Below are positions 17,620 through 25,900 of a stretch of DNA of 64,000 nucleotides, one piece after another. A program made the position numbers and the translations under genes. The DNA comes from Acinetobacter bohemicus ANC 3994. GTDB lineage: Bacteria; Pseudomonadota; Gammaproteobacteria; Pseudomonadales; Moraxellaceae. Location: contig NZ_KB849176.1 of assembly GCF_000367925.1 (NCBI RefSeq), positions 548,191 through 612,190 of the forward strand, read 5' to 3'. The notes under the pieces are model-generated. The model was given only the letters and a program-made list of their open reading frames with translations, searched no databases and was not told the DNA's origin. The stretch's first letter is position 1. Every line of letters begins with the position of its first letter.

Positions 17620-18663
17620 ATGAACTCAGCCGTAATTCATCCAAACAATGCAACACTGAATATCCACACCAATCGCCCAAAGCTGTTTACCGCAAAACGC
17701 TTTGTAGAGACTAAAAATATGACTCAAGCTGAATGGCTGGAAGTACGACGTAAGGGCATTGGCAGCAGTGACTGTGCCGCAGCGTGTGGCCTTAATCCCT
17801 ATATGTCGATGTTGGAATTGTGGATGATCAAGACAGGACGGATTCAACAATCGATTGAAGATGAAAGTGAAGGTCATGCACCGCTGTACTGGGGAAAGCG
17901 GCTAGAGCCACTCGTTGCGGAATACTACAGCATGCATACCAACAGCAAAGTGCGTCGGGTCAATGCAGTGCTACAACACCCTGATCCAGACATACATTTT
18001 ATGTTAGCCAACTTGGATTACTCAGTCGTGGGGAGTCAAGACGTACAAATTCTGGAGTGTAAAACCGCAGGGGAGTATGGCGCCAAGCTGTGGCGAGATG
18101 GTGTGCCTTTATATGTACTCTGCCAAGTGCAACACCAACTTGCAGTCACAGGCAAGCAAGCAGCACATATCTGTGTGTTACTGTGTGGACATGAAACGCG
18201 AATTTTCAAAGTCACGCGTTCTGAATCGGTGATTCAGCACATCGTCAATGCGGAACGTTACTTTTGGGAATGCGTGGAAAAGGATACCCCACCGGAAGCC
18301 GATGCTAGTGAATCGGCAGCTAAAGCCTTACAACTTTTATATCCAGAACATGTACCACTCAGTACGACAGACTTATCTGAAGATGAGCAAGCCAATCAAC
18401 AGTTTGAGCAACTGATCCGAGTACGTAATCAAGTTGAAAAGCAACAGGAGCAGTTCGATCTACTTAAACATCAGCTTCAGGCCAAGATGCAACAGGCTGA
18501 ACGTGCCACCTTTAAAACAGGTTCAGTGACGTGGAAAAAGTCTAAGGACTCGATCAGCTTAGATAGTAAAGCGTTACTACAACAACATCCTGAATACTTA
18601 AACCAGTTTCCGCAACACAAGTCAGGCACACGGCGGTTTCAGATTTACGCCAATGCTGTATAA
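17620..18663 (+). CDS. YqaJ-family viral recombinase (lambda Exo-like nuclease)
   Basis: 347 residues. N-terminal EWLEVRRKGIGSSDCAAACGLNPYMSMLELW is the YqaJ/lambda-exonuclease opening. ANLDYSV and ILECKTAG supply the nuclease Asp and the Glu-x-Lys pair. A C-terminal coiled coil (residues about 245-300, Gln-rich) follows. The enzyme should resect double-stranded ends for single-strand annealing recombination. No RecT/Beta partner is recognisable beside it; DUF932 and the Gp3-like protein are its neighbours. Confidence 0.92.
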   Translation: MNSAVIHPNNATLNIHTNRPKLFTAKRFVETKNMTQAEWLEVRRKGIGSSDCAAACGLNPYMSMLELWMIKTGRIQQSIEDESEGHAPLYWGKRLEPLVAEYYSMHTNSKVRRVNAVLQHPDPDIHFMLANLDYSVVGSQDVQILECKTAGEYGAKLWRDGVPLYVLCQVQHQLAVTGKQAAHICVLLCGHETRIFKVTRSESVIQHIVNAERYFWECVEKDTPPEADASESAAKALQLLYPEHVPLSTTDLSEDEQANQQFEQLIRVRNQVEKQQEQFDLLKHQLQAKMQQAERATFKTGSVTWKKSKDSISLDSKALLQQHPEYLNQFPQHKSGTRRFQIYANAV

Positions 18664-18718
18664 GTCCATTTTTATTCATACAAGCATCACACGAAATACC
18701 AGCAAGAAAGCTCATATC

Positions 18719-18747
18719 AGCCCATGCCTACAGCATGGGCTTTTTTA
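18719..18747 (+). terminator. Terminator-like hairpin before the Gp3-like gene
   Basis: AGCCCATGC, CTACA loop, GCATGGGCT, T-run; 34 bases before the ATG at 18781. Third instance of the same arrangement in this module. Confidence 0.75.
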
Positions 18748-18780
18748 TGTTTACTTAATTTATATAAAGAGGAAATCAAC

Positions 18781-19710
18781 ATGATCAAAGGTTTAGCGAT
18801 TACCCCACCGATACTCGGGCGAATCAGTATCGGTAAGATGGTGGAAAAGAATGGTAAACGCGTCCCTGAAAAGGATGACCAATTTACCTTGACCTCCCAA
18901 ATTCAAAATAAAGAGGGTTGGATCAAACATCCACTGGATGAGCAACTTCGAGCTAAAGCACCGAATCAAAAACTCCGTTCAATTCCAGTCCGTATGATTT
19001 TCAATGATCCTGAACTGAATCTACGTGCAGAGTACACTTTATTTGACCGTCAAACAGGCCGTCCTGTTTGTGTGGGTAATGGTGAAACTTGCCAACGACT
19101 GACCAATCAAGGGGTAGAGCATCATCCTTGTCCATCACCTGACTTATGTCCATTGGCGCAAGGCGGGCTATGTAAACCTTATGGACGCTTACATGTCAAT
19201 TTAGATGAATCGGATGAACTAGGGACATTTATTTTCAGAACCACAGGCTTTAATAGTATTCGCACTTTGGCTGCTCGGCTGAGTTACTACCACGCAGCAT
19301 CCAATGGCTTACTTTCATGCCTACCTCTGCAACTCACTTTAAGAGGCAAGAGCACTATGCAAAGCTATCGAACGCCTGTGTATTATGTGGATTTAACTTT
19401 ACGAGATGGCACAAACCTTCAAGAAGCGATTCAAACTGCCAAGGAGATTGACCAACAAAGTAAAACCGTAGGCTTCAATCAAAATGCCTTAGATGCAACA
19501 GCACGACTAGGCTTGAGTAATGCACAGTTTGAGGTGGGTGGTGATGAGGGACTGGAAATTGTTGAAGAATTTTACGTGGAAAAATCTTCTGAAGCTGATC
19601 AACAGCCTGTTGAATCTAAAGCTAAGACAAAACATAAGCTCAATCAGGATGATGGATTTGTACAGGATATTCAGAAAGGTTTGCAAGGGAGTGTGAGAGC
19701 AGTGAATTAG
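18781..19710 (+). CDS. Gp3-like / recombination-directionality-factor-like protein
   Basis: 309 residues from the ATG at 18781 (AGAGGAAA upstream). The opening MIKGLAITPPILGRISIGK and the cysteine cluster (CVGNGETC, then CPSPDLCPLAQGGLC) followed by a beta-rich region resemble the Gp3-like family, which includes the phiC31-type recombination directionality factor; similar proteins are often listed as hydrolase or metal-binding. Four or more Cys suggest a zinc site. The Lys/Glu-rich tail is probably disordered. In an island with a tyrosine, not serine, integrase a true directionality role is uncertain; replication or recombination support is likely. Confidence 0.7.
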   Translation: MIKGLAITPPILGRISIGKMVEKNGKRVPEKDDQFTLTSQIQNKEGWIKHPLDEQLRAKAPNQKLRSIPVRMIFNDPELNLRAEYTLFDRQTGRPVCVGNGETCQRLTNQGVEHHPCPSPDLCPLAQGGLCKPYGRLHVNLDESDELGTFIFRTTGFNSIRTLAARLSYYHAASNGLLSCLPLQLTLRGKSTMQSYRTPVYYVDLTLRDGTNLQEAIQTAKEIDQQSKTVGFNQNALDATARLGLSNAQFEVGGDEGLEIVEEFYVEKSSEADQQPVESKAKTKHKLNQDDGFVQDIQKGLQGSVRAVN

Positions 19711-19778
19711 TTAATCTTTTACAGACCTCCTGATTATTTGAGCAGTAACGCTCGCATTATTGATTTGGAGTAAATTTT

Positions 19779-20006
19779 ATGAATGCGTTCACAGGTCAGA
19801 CTTTTCAGATGAATCAAATTATTAAATTAAAGGAAGTTATTCAATTTACAGGTTTAAGTCGTGCAACGATTTATAACATTATGGATGAGCGCCACAAGCA
19901 GTATGATCCAACTCTTCCAAAGCAAACTAATTTAACAGTAGGGCGTGTGGGATGGTCCGCTTGGGAAATTAATCAATGGATTGAGGCTAAGTTAGTGAGT
20001 CGTTGA
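19779..20006 (+). CDS. alpA: Second AlpA-family regulator
   Basis: 75 residues with the AlpA signature: FTGLSRATIYNIMDERHKQYDPTLPKQTNLTVGRVGWSAWEINQWIEAK. GGAG lies 9 bases before the ATG. It is distinct from the first AlpA (10739-10933), suggesting two regulatory modules, perhaps two elements fused. A closely related 3' copy occurs at 22766-22916. Followed by a hairpin at 20010. Confidence 0.88.
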   Translation: MNAFTGQTFQMNQIIKLKEVIQFTGLSRATIYNIMDERHKQYDPTLPKQTNLTVGRVGWSAWEINQWIEAKLVSR

Positions 20007-20009
20007 TCT

Positions 20010-20033
20010 AGGGAGCTTCAGCTCCCTTATTTT
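20010..20033 (+). terminator. Intrinsic terminator after alpA copy 2
   Basis: AGGGAGC, TTCA loop, GCTCCCT, then TATTTTTT. A degenerate version follows the alpA remnant at 22921-22950. Confidence 0.75.
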
Positions 20034-20432
20034 TTGTTCAAAATAATTTTTAACTTATTTAAATGTTATCTATCTACAGGTTAAATAAAAATTTAACAAT
20101 AGCAGTGATCTAAAGTAAACTGCTTTAAAGTCGCTTTTTAATATTAGGCGTGGAATAGTAAAAGTCATATAAAAACCGTGATAATGCGATGATTACTGTC
20201 ACGGATTCAGCTAAAGTAATGATGCTAAAGGAAAGTTTAAATGGGTTCTAACATAAGCTGTTATTCCCAAGTAGAAATGTCCTATATGAATATTTCCAAG
20301 TCAAGCACAGGATTCAGATTTCTTTGTTGAATTGCTGTTTTCTGTGCACATCTGCTTGGCATCTTTTGAGAACGATTACGTTTGTTTTGTTATTGCAGTT
20401 CTTCATGTTGTTGGATAAGGCTAATACAGAAT
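20034..20432. other. Gene-free stretch between alpA copy 2 and the LysR cassette
   Basis: No open frame with support. AT-rich, with one imperfect inverted repeat (CCGTGA near 20178 and TCACGG near 20200). Composition changes sharply at about 20430, where the GC-richer LysR gene ends. Confidence 0.4.
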
Positions 20433-21341
20433 CTATTCCCACGGAACCCCAGAAGACCAGTTCTCGATCAGCAAATCTATAAAGGCGCGTATTCTCGGTG
20501 ACAAATGCTTCTTACTGGGGTAAATAAGCCTTATCGGCTCAGGAGGGAAAGGGAATTCCTCCAGAACAGGTATCAGCGTTCCGTTACGTAAATCATCCCC
20601 AATTAGATAAGTAGGCAGATGAACAATTCCGAAACCTGAAATAGCTGATACCCGCATGGCTTCTGAACTGTCGAGGTTAAGACGTCCCGGACCTTCATAG
20701 ATAAAAGTGCCCTCTGAAGTAGCAAAGCGCCAGCTACGTCTTTTTTCCGCACTGAGCAGAAAGATTGTATCATGTCCTGTTAGTGCCTGAGGCGTTTCCG
20801 GTACTCCTCGCAAAGCTAAATATTCAGGTGATGCGCAGGTTACAATATGCTGAGTCGCTATTGTTCGGGTGAGGATACGCGAATCATCCAAGGGCTCGCC
20901 AATTCGGATAGCAATATCGAAACCTTCTTCAATAAGATCGACATACCTGTCGGTGAAAGACACTTCTGCCCGGAGATCCGGCCAGTGCTTCAGAAGCGTA
21001 TCCAGAACAGGAAGAATATGCCGCTGACCAAAAGAAAGTGGCGCACTCAACTTTAGAGTTCCCGTCGGACGAACTCTGCGCATGGCCATAGTAGCATCAA
21101 CCTCCTCCAGATCATCGAGTATCTGACGGCAGCGATCAAACATAATCCGTCCCTCATCCGTCAGGCTCAGCCGTCTTGTCGTGCGATTCAGCAAGCGGAC
21201 ACCAAGTCGGGACTCCAGCCGCACAATGCTTTTTCCGACGGCCGATCTGGTCAATCCTAATGTAGAAGCCGCGCGGGTATAGCTCCCCGCTTTAACTACA
21301 GCGACAAAAGCGGCGATATCACCAATTCTGTTGATTTCCAT
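20433..21341 (-). CDS. LysR-family regulator of the adjacent esterase
   Basis: 302 residues: N-terminal winged HTH (FVAVVKAGSYTRAASTLGLTRSAVGKSIVRLESRLGVRLLNRTTR) and a LysR substrate-binding domain (LKLSAPLSFGQRHILP; FDIAIRIGEPLDDSR; SGFGIVHLPTYLI). Divergent from the esterase gene with a 121-bp intergenic region, the classic arrangement for LysR control of its neighbour. The pair is visibly richer in G and C than the island around it and uses CTG/GCC-type codons more, so it was probably acquired from a different donor. Confidence 0.92.
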   Translation of the reverse strand: MEINRIGDIAAFVAVVKAGSYTRAASTLGLTRSAVGKSIVRLESRLGVRLLNRTTRRLSLTDEGRIMFDRCRQILDDLEEVDATMAMRRVRPTGTLKLSAPLSFGQRHILPVLDTLLKHWPDLRAEVSFTDRYVDLIEEGFDIAIRIGEPLDDSRILTRTIATQHIVTCASPEYLALRGVPETPQALTGHDTIFLLSAEKRRSWRFATSEGTFIYEGPGRLNLDSSEAMRVSAISGFGIVHLPTYLIGDDLRNGTLIPVLEEFPFPPEPIRLIYPSKKHLSPRIRAFIDLLIENWSSGVPWE

Positions 21342-21462
21342 CCTTAAACACTCCTGTAATTTAGGGGCCTATGCGTTCCTGTATATGGGAATCATATTCC
21401 CTAATATTTGATATATCATATATTTCTGTAGTTATTTTATACAAATTTAAACCGGAATATTT

Positions 21463-22392
21463 ATGCTTAATGAAAAAACCAAACAGGCCGTTAAAGAATG
21501 GTCAGAAAGCCTGGCTGGCCTCGGCCCGATTCTCAAAGGTGAAGATACTATTACCCCTATGAGCGAAGTCCGTAATGCGTATACTCGCATGCTAGCAAAA
21601 AATCCTGCACCTGCTGGCGTTAGCTTTAACGACGTGAACATGGGCGGGGTACTCGGAACACTGGTCATACCTGATGCCTTGAAAACCGATGCGATTGTCA
21701 TGTATATCCATGGTGGAGCTTACATTGTCGGCGAACCGGCAGGCTATCACGGTATAGGCGGTAACTACGCCAGCATGCTGGGAGCACGTGTCTACATGCC
21801 AGATTATCGCCTTGCACCAGAGCATCCTTTTCCGACGCCGGTTCTAGATACAGTGCGTGCGTATGAGTGGTTGATTGAGCAGGGCTTTGACGCCAGTAAG
21901 ATTGTTCTGGCCGGAGAATCTGCAGGCGGAGCCATGGTCATTACAGTCATGGTTGCAGCACGCAACAAAGGGCTTCCACTGCCCGCTGCAGGGGTCTCTA
22001 TCTCACCTTGGGCAAACCTGGAGCATAGTGGAATATCAATGACTAACCGAGAAGGTCTTGATCCTCTGAACACTAAGGCTGGACTGGATTTTCTGGCCCG
22101 TGCTTTTCTTAGTGATGCATTGCCTAATCATCCGATGGCTTCACCAGTTTTTGCCGATGTGACTGGCCTGCCGCCAATACTCATTCAGATTGGTGAGAAC
22201 GAACTGATGCTGAGCGATGCCATGCGTCTGGCAACCCACCTTGGTGATAACCGGGTGCGCGTAAATCTAGAAGTCTGGCCGGGCATGTTCCATGCATGGC
22301 ATTTCTTTTCCACGCTTCAGCCAGAGGCGCTGCAGGCTCTGGAAAGTTCAGTAGTCTTTATTCAGCATGCTCTGAAGGATGTAGCTAAATAG
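21463..22392 (+). CDS. Alpha/beta hydrolase, HSL-type esterase
   Basis: 309 residues of the hormone-sensitive-lipase-like family. HGGAYIVGEPAGYHG carries the oxyanion HGG motif; YRLAPEHPFPTP is family-typical; VLAGESAGGAM holds the nucleophile Ser in GESAG; the late VWPGMFHAWHFF gives the catalytic His. Cytoplasmic; substrates are probably short acyl esters. GGAA lies before the ATG. GC-rich codon use as in the divergent LysR. A decayed frame follows 60 bases downstream. Confidence 0.92.
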   Translation: MLNEKTKQAVKEWSESLAGLGPILKGEDTITPMSEVRNAYTRMLAKNPAPAGVSFNDVNMGGVLGTLVIPDALKTDAIVMYIHGGAYIVGEPAGYHGIGGNYASMLGARVYMPDYRLAPEHPFPTPVLDTVRAYEWLIEQGFDASKIVLAGESAGGAMVITVMVAARNKGLPLPAAGVSISPWANLEHSGISMTNREGLDPLNTKAGLDFLARAFLSDALPNHPMASPVFADVTGLPPILIQIGENELMLSDAMRLATHLGDNRVRVNLEVWPGMFHAWHFFSTLQPEALQALESSVVFIQHALKDVAK

Positions 22393-22453
22393 TCATCATT
22401 AATGCTTATGTTTCAATTAGCGGCGCTGGTAACAGCGCTCGTCAGGAGTAAAA

Positions 22454-22647
22454 ATGATGCATTCCCTGCAAGACTTCTATTTCCCTCCCTATGATCTTGA
22501 AAAACACGCCACCTATATATATCCGAAAGCAGACCAGTATTAAGCAACAAAGTATTGCATATACAGTTTTTGGCGGTAGATCCAACTGGCAAGAATCTCA
22601 CGGATGATCCATCTACATGGAAACAGGTGTCTTTTAATTTGACATAA
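22454..22647 (+). pseudogene. Remnant of an unidentified gene with intact start site
   Basis: AGGAG 5 bases before an ATG at 22454 opens a 29-codon frame (MMHSLQDFYFPPYDLEKH...) that stops at 22543. A second coherent stretch in another frame (VDPTGKNLTDDPSTWKQVSF, ending at TAA 22647) looks like a C-terminus. The good ribosome site plus two disconnected coding pieces suggest an internally deleted gene, formerly following the esterase. Family not recognised. Confidence 0.35.
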
Positions 22648-22680
22648 AATCTCTTATGCGAAATAAAAATGGGAAACATA

Positions 22681-22768
22681 TGAACTGCCCCCGAAAGTTG
22701 GATATTCTTAGTCTAATTTGAAGGGTGCTTTTCTATGGCTAAATATTCTCAAGATTTTAAACACAAAG
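22681..22768 (+). mobile_element. IS3-family left-end remnant with orfA start
   Basis: TGAACTGCCCCCGAAAGTTG is an IS3-type terminal inverted repeat, followed by an AAGGGTGC leader and an orfA start (ATG at 22735, MAKYSQDFKHKVVQRF). The element then breaks directly into alpA-like sequence at 22766-22771. A related end occurs at 60209-60265. Confidence 0.65.
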
Positions 22769-22916
22769 TCGTGCAACGATTTATAACATTAGGAATAAAA
22801 AGTATAAACAATATGACCCAACTTTTCCAAAGCAGGCTAAGTTCACGGTTGGTCGTGTTTGGTGGTCAGTATGGGAAATCAATCAATGGATTGAGTCTAA
22901 ATTAGCGAGTCGATAA
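22766..22916 (+). pseudogene. alpA: 3' fragment of a third alpA copy, fused to an IS3 end
   Basis: From 22766 the sequence is identical to alpA copy 2 (19855-19881) for about 26 bases, then stays similar to the stop. Read in the alpA frame it gives SRATIYNI...KYKQYDPTFPKQAKFTVGRVWWSVWEINQWIESKLASR and TAA at 22914-22916. The N-terminal half of the gene is gone, replaced by the IS3 end. A hybrid out-of-frame ORF of 58 codons runs across the junction from the IS ATG. Confidence 0.8.
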
Positions 22917-23024
22917 AAGATGGGAGGCTAGGCTTCTTTTATTTTTTGTTATATTCCAATTAGGTTTTTAAAAATTTAGCTTTCAAAGTTGTCAGTAATA
23001 AACTTAAAAAATCGTGCAATTATA

Positions 23025-23933
23025 TTAAAAACCTATTTTCCATGGATGTAACTTTAGTTTTTGTTGTAAAAATTCAATAAAACATTTAATTCTAGGACTT
23101 TGTAATTTGCGGTTAGCATAAATTACATATAGTGGTTCTTTAACTTTAGATTTGTATTCAGTTAGAATTGGAACTAATTTGCCTAGTCGAATATCATTAC
23201 CTATATGGTAATCTGCTAATCGTATTACACCTTCACCTTGAAGCGATAAATCTCTTAAAAAATCACCTTGAGAAAAAGATGCCAAAGGCTTTATAGGAAT
23301 GATGAAACTTTCATTATTTTCTACAAAATCCCACTTATTCCAGCTGCTGGCAAAATTAAAATGAAAACATCTGTGCTGCAATAAGTCTTTTGGGTGAATT
23401 GGATTTCCATATTTTTTTAAATATGCTGGTGATGCACAAGTAATCCACTCACTTTCTCCAATTCTCGTGGCAATTCTCGAGGACGAGGGAAGGACACCTC
23501 CATAAATTGCAATATCAACTCCACGATCAAAATCGTCCTGATATACCGCATTTAATTCAAAATCTATATTGATTAGAGGGTACTTATCTAGAAACTCTGG
23601 TAACCAAGGTAAAATTTGATATCTAGCAAAAGTGGGCATTGTTCTTATTTTTAAATTACCGCTAATTGTTGTAGGCAGACCTTCAGCTAAGGAATCTGCT
23701 TCTGCCATAGCAGAAACGACATTTTTGGCACTGTTTAAATAGGCTAAGCCTTCTTCTGTTAAGGTGATTTGCCGAGCACCTCGCAGGATCAATCTCACAC
23801 CGAGTCTATTTTCTAATCGATTGATTAATTTGCTCATTGCTGAAGGCGTTAAATCATGTGCTCTTGCAGCAGCTGAAAAACTACCATGCTCATAAGCCCA
23901 TATAAACGCCATCATTTGGCGATAATTATCCAT
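23025..23933 (-). CDS. LysR-family regulator of the cupin/dehydrogenase operon
   Basis: 302 residues: HTH in FIWAYEHGSFSAAARAHDLTPSAMSKLINRLENRLGVRLI and a substrate-binding domain (LKIRTMPTFARYQILPWLPEF; GVDIAIYGG; GEGVIRLADYHIG). Divergent from the cupin gene with 173 bp between, so it most likely controls the cupin-dehydrogenase unit in response to an aromatic or ketone substrate. AT-rich like the genes it faces. Confidence 0.92.
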   Translation of the reverse strand: MDNYRQMMAFIWAYEHGSFSAAARAHDLTPSAMSKLINRLENRLGVRLILRGARQITLTEEGLAYLNSAKNVVSAMAEADSLAEGLPTTISGNLKIRTMPTFARYQILPWLPEFLDKYPLINIDFELNAVYQDDFDRGVDIAIYGGVLPSSSRIATRIGESEWITCASPAYLKKYGNPIHPKDLLQHRCFHFNFASSWNKWDFVENNESFIIPIKPLASFSQGDFLRDLSLQGEGVIRLADYHIGNDIRLGKLVPILTEYKSKVKEPLYVIYANRKLQSPRIKCFIEFLQQKLKLHPWKIGF

Positions 23934-24106
23934 ATAGCGGCCTCAAAAAAAGACATAAATTACTTTGAACTGATTTCATCATAGCAAATTTGAATACTTA
24001 TTCCCTTGCCTAAGATTCACATATGTTTTGAATTGCATGCAATCAACAGCCATTTTTCTTTTGCTAAGATCTGGTCTATTCAAGATTCATATTCAAGGAG
24101 AATAAT

Positions 24107-24655
24107 ATGACTGCACAAAGAAACCCTGAACCAACACATAACGAAGAGTTAATGCCTTTTCAGCTTCCACAAGTCCCGTATATGTCTGCCGACTTGGTTC
24201 TTCCTGGGGTATTAGATAAATACTTAGAGGATGATAACTTATGGGTTCCAACATCAGAATCGGTGAGTTTCAAACCACTCTTGCTGAATACGAGCGCTGG
24301 TTATTATGTAAATTTATTACGAGTACGTAAAAGTGGTGTCTTATCACGTCATCGTCATACGGGAACTGTGCACGCTGTCGTTTTAAAAGGTCGCTGGTTT
24401 TATTTAGAACATGATTGGATTGCAGAAGAAAAATCCTTTGCATATGAACCACCTGGTGAAACACATACTTTATTTGTTCCTGAAGATGTTACAGAAATGA
24501 TTACTCTCTTTATCGTTCATGGTGGTTATACTTACGTTGATCCATATGGTAAAGCGACTGGTTATGAGGATGTATTTACAAAGCTTGAAAGTACACGTGC
24601 TCACTATAAGAATATAGGCATTCCTGATTCAGAACTCGAAAAAATTATTCGATAA
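24107..24655 (+). CDS. 2,4'-dihydroxyacetophenone dioxygenase-family cupin
   Basis: 182 residues, one cupin domain. Metal ligands are visible as SRHRHTGTVHAVVLKG (three His) and PPGETHTLFVP (Glu and His). Length and motif order match the DAD family, non-haem iron enzymes that cleave the C-C bond of hydroxyacetophenones; other ChrR-like cupins are an alternative. AAGGAG sits 7 bases before the ATG. Followed by a terminator, then a dehydrogenase gene. Substrate is inferred only from family. Confidence 0.8.
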   Translation: MTAQRNPEPTHNEELMPFQLPQVPYMSADLVLPGVLDKYLEDDNLWVPTSESVSFKPLLLNTSAGYYVNLLRVRKSGVLSRHRHTGTVHAVVLKGRWFYLEHDWIAEEKSFAYEPPGETHTLFVPEDVTEMITLFIVHGGYTYVDPYGKATGYEDVFTKLESTRAHYKNIGIPDSELEKIIR

Positions 24656-24673
24656 GCGTTTATCTTTCATTAC

Positions 24674-24709
24674 AAAAAATGCCGATCATCAATTGATATG
24701 GCATTTTTT
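24674..24709 (+). terminator. Terminator after the cupin gene
   Basis: AAAAAATGCC ... GGCATTTTTT, a 10-bp stem with a 15-nt loop. Partial read-through into the dehydrogenase gene is possible. Confidence 0.7.
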
Positions 24710-24779
24710 GTTTCTCATTATCCAAAATATAAAAATCCTCACTTGCTTTTGTTGAGTCGCATTTTGATAAGGAAATAAA

Positions 24780-25859
24780 ATGTTAAAAATTATGGGTTTC
24801 CCCGGTGAATATATTCAAGGACCAAATGCACTATCGAGTATAGGTCAGATTCTTAAACGCTATCAATTTAGGAGTGTTGCCATCATTTATGATCAAGCAA
24901 CTGAAGGGAGTATTTTAAAAAAATCAAAGAGTGCTTTAGAGGCTGACTTCATTAACTATTCAACTTTCAAATTTAGTGGAGAGTGTTCATATAAAACTAT
25001 TAACTCTTTGAATGAAGAAATATTTAAGTATTCTCCAAATGCCATCATTGGGTTGGGGGGAGGGAAAGCCATGGATACAGCAAAAGCTGTCGCAAAATCG
25101 ATGAATATTCCCATTGTCATTTGCCCTACAATTGCCTCTAATGATGCACCTACAAGTCGTTTAATTATTATTTACGATGAGTTTCATAAAGTCCAAGCAG
25201 TAGAAAAAACTAAATCAAATCCTGAAATTGTAATTGTTGATACAGAAATTATTGTACAAGCTCCGGCCCGATTTTTTTCTGCGGGTATTGGTGATGCTAT
25301 TAGTAAAATGTTCGAAGCGAATCAATGTCATAATTCAAATGGCCTAAATTCATTTGGAACCCCACCTTTGGAAACGGCATTACTACTTGCGAATAGTACT
25401 TATCACAATTTATTAAAGTGGGGGAAGCTTGCACTGGATGATGTTAAACTCAAAAAAAATACGAGTATTGTTGAAAAAGTGGTGGAATCAACCGTCTTGC
25501 TGAGTGGTTTAGGCTTTGAAAGTGGTGGATTATCATTAGCTCATGCACTTATTCGAGGCTTAACAGCAGTACCTCAGCTCTCTTCACAATTGCATGGTGA
25601 ATTAGTTGCTTATGGAACTGTTGTTCAAGCAGTTTTAGAGAAAAGAGAGCCTATTTTTATTGAAGAATTAAGAGCATTTTTAAAGTCAGTTGATTTACCC
25701 ACTACACTTTATGATTTAGGTTATGCGTATGAATTGAAAGAAGATGATCTAAATACCATTATTTCAAATACTTTAAGTAATTCTTATAGTAAAAATTTTG
25801 TACCTAAAATTACACCTGAAGCTTTAAAACAAGCTTTAATTCAATCAAATCAATTTTGA
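24780..25859 (+). CDS. Iron-containing alcohol dehydrogenase, glycerol dehydrogenase-like
   Basis: 359 residues of the GldA-like branch of the Fe-ADH superfamily. NAD-binding: IIGLGGGKAMDTAKAVA and CPTIASNDAPTS. Metal ligands: the Asp in GIGDAISKMFE, His in LSLAHALIRG and His in QLHGELVAYG. Oxidises a polyol or hydroxyketone with NAD; glycerol itself is not assured. Preceded by AAGGAAAT. Convergent with the SDR gene and separated from it by a bidirectional terminator. Confidence 0.9.
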   Translation: MLKIMGFPGEYIQGPNALSSIGQILKRYQFRSVAIIYDQATEGSILKKSKSALEADFINYSTFKFSGECSYKTINSLNEEIFKYSPNAIIGLGGGKAMDTAKAVAKSMNIPIVICPTIASNDAPTSRLIIIYDEFHKVQAVEKTKSNPEIVIVDTEIIVQAPARFFSAGIGDAISKMFEANQCHNSNGLNSFGTPPLETALLLANSTYHNLLKWGKLALDDVKLKKNTSIVEKVVESTVLLSGLGFESGGLSLAHALIRGLTAVPQLSSQLHGELVAYGTVVQAVLEKREPIFIEELRAFLKSVDLPTTLYDLGYAYELKEDDLNTIISNTLSNSYSKNFVPKITPEALKQALIQSNQF

Positions 25860-25871
25860 TCTTAAAACTAA

Positions 25872-25900
25872 AAAATAATGGGGTTGAACCCCATTATTTT
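25872..25900. terminator. Bidirectional terminator between convergent dehydrogenase genes
   Basis: AAAATAATGGGGTT, G, AACCCCATTATTTT: a perfect 14-bp stem with A/T tracts on both arms; the distal arm overlaps the SDR stop codon. Confidence 0.85.

Noticed and set aside
18781..19710. Calling the Gp3-like protein a RecT annealase
   Set aside because: The cysteine cluster and opening motif fit the Gp3-like family better; no RecT motif could be seen.
22413..22679. 88-codon minus-strand frame after the esterase
   Set aside because: No ribosome site; the opposite strand shows a start with AGGAG and coherent coding fragments, so this is a shadow.
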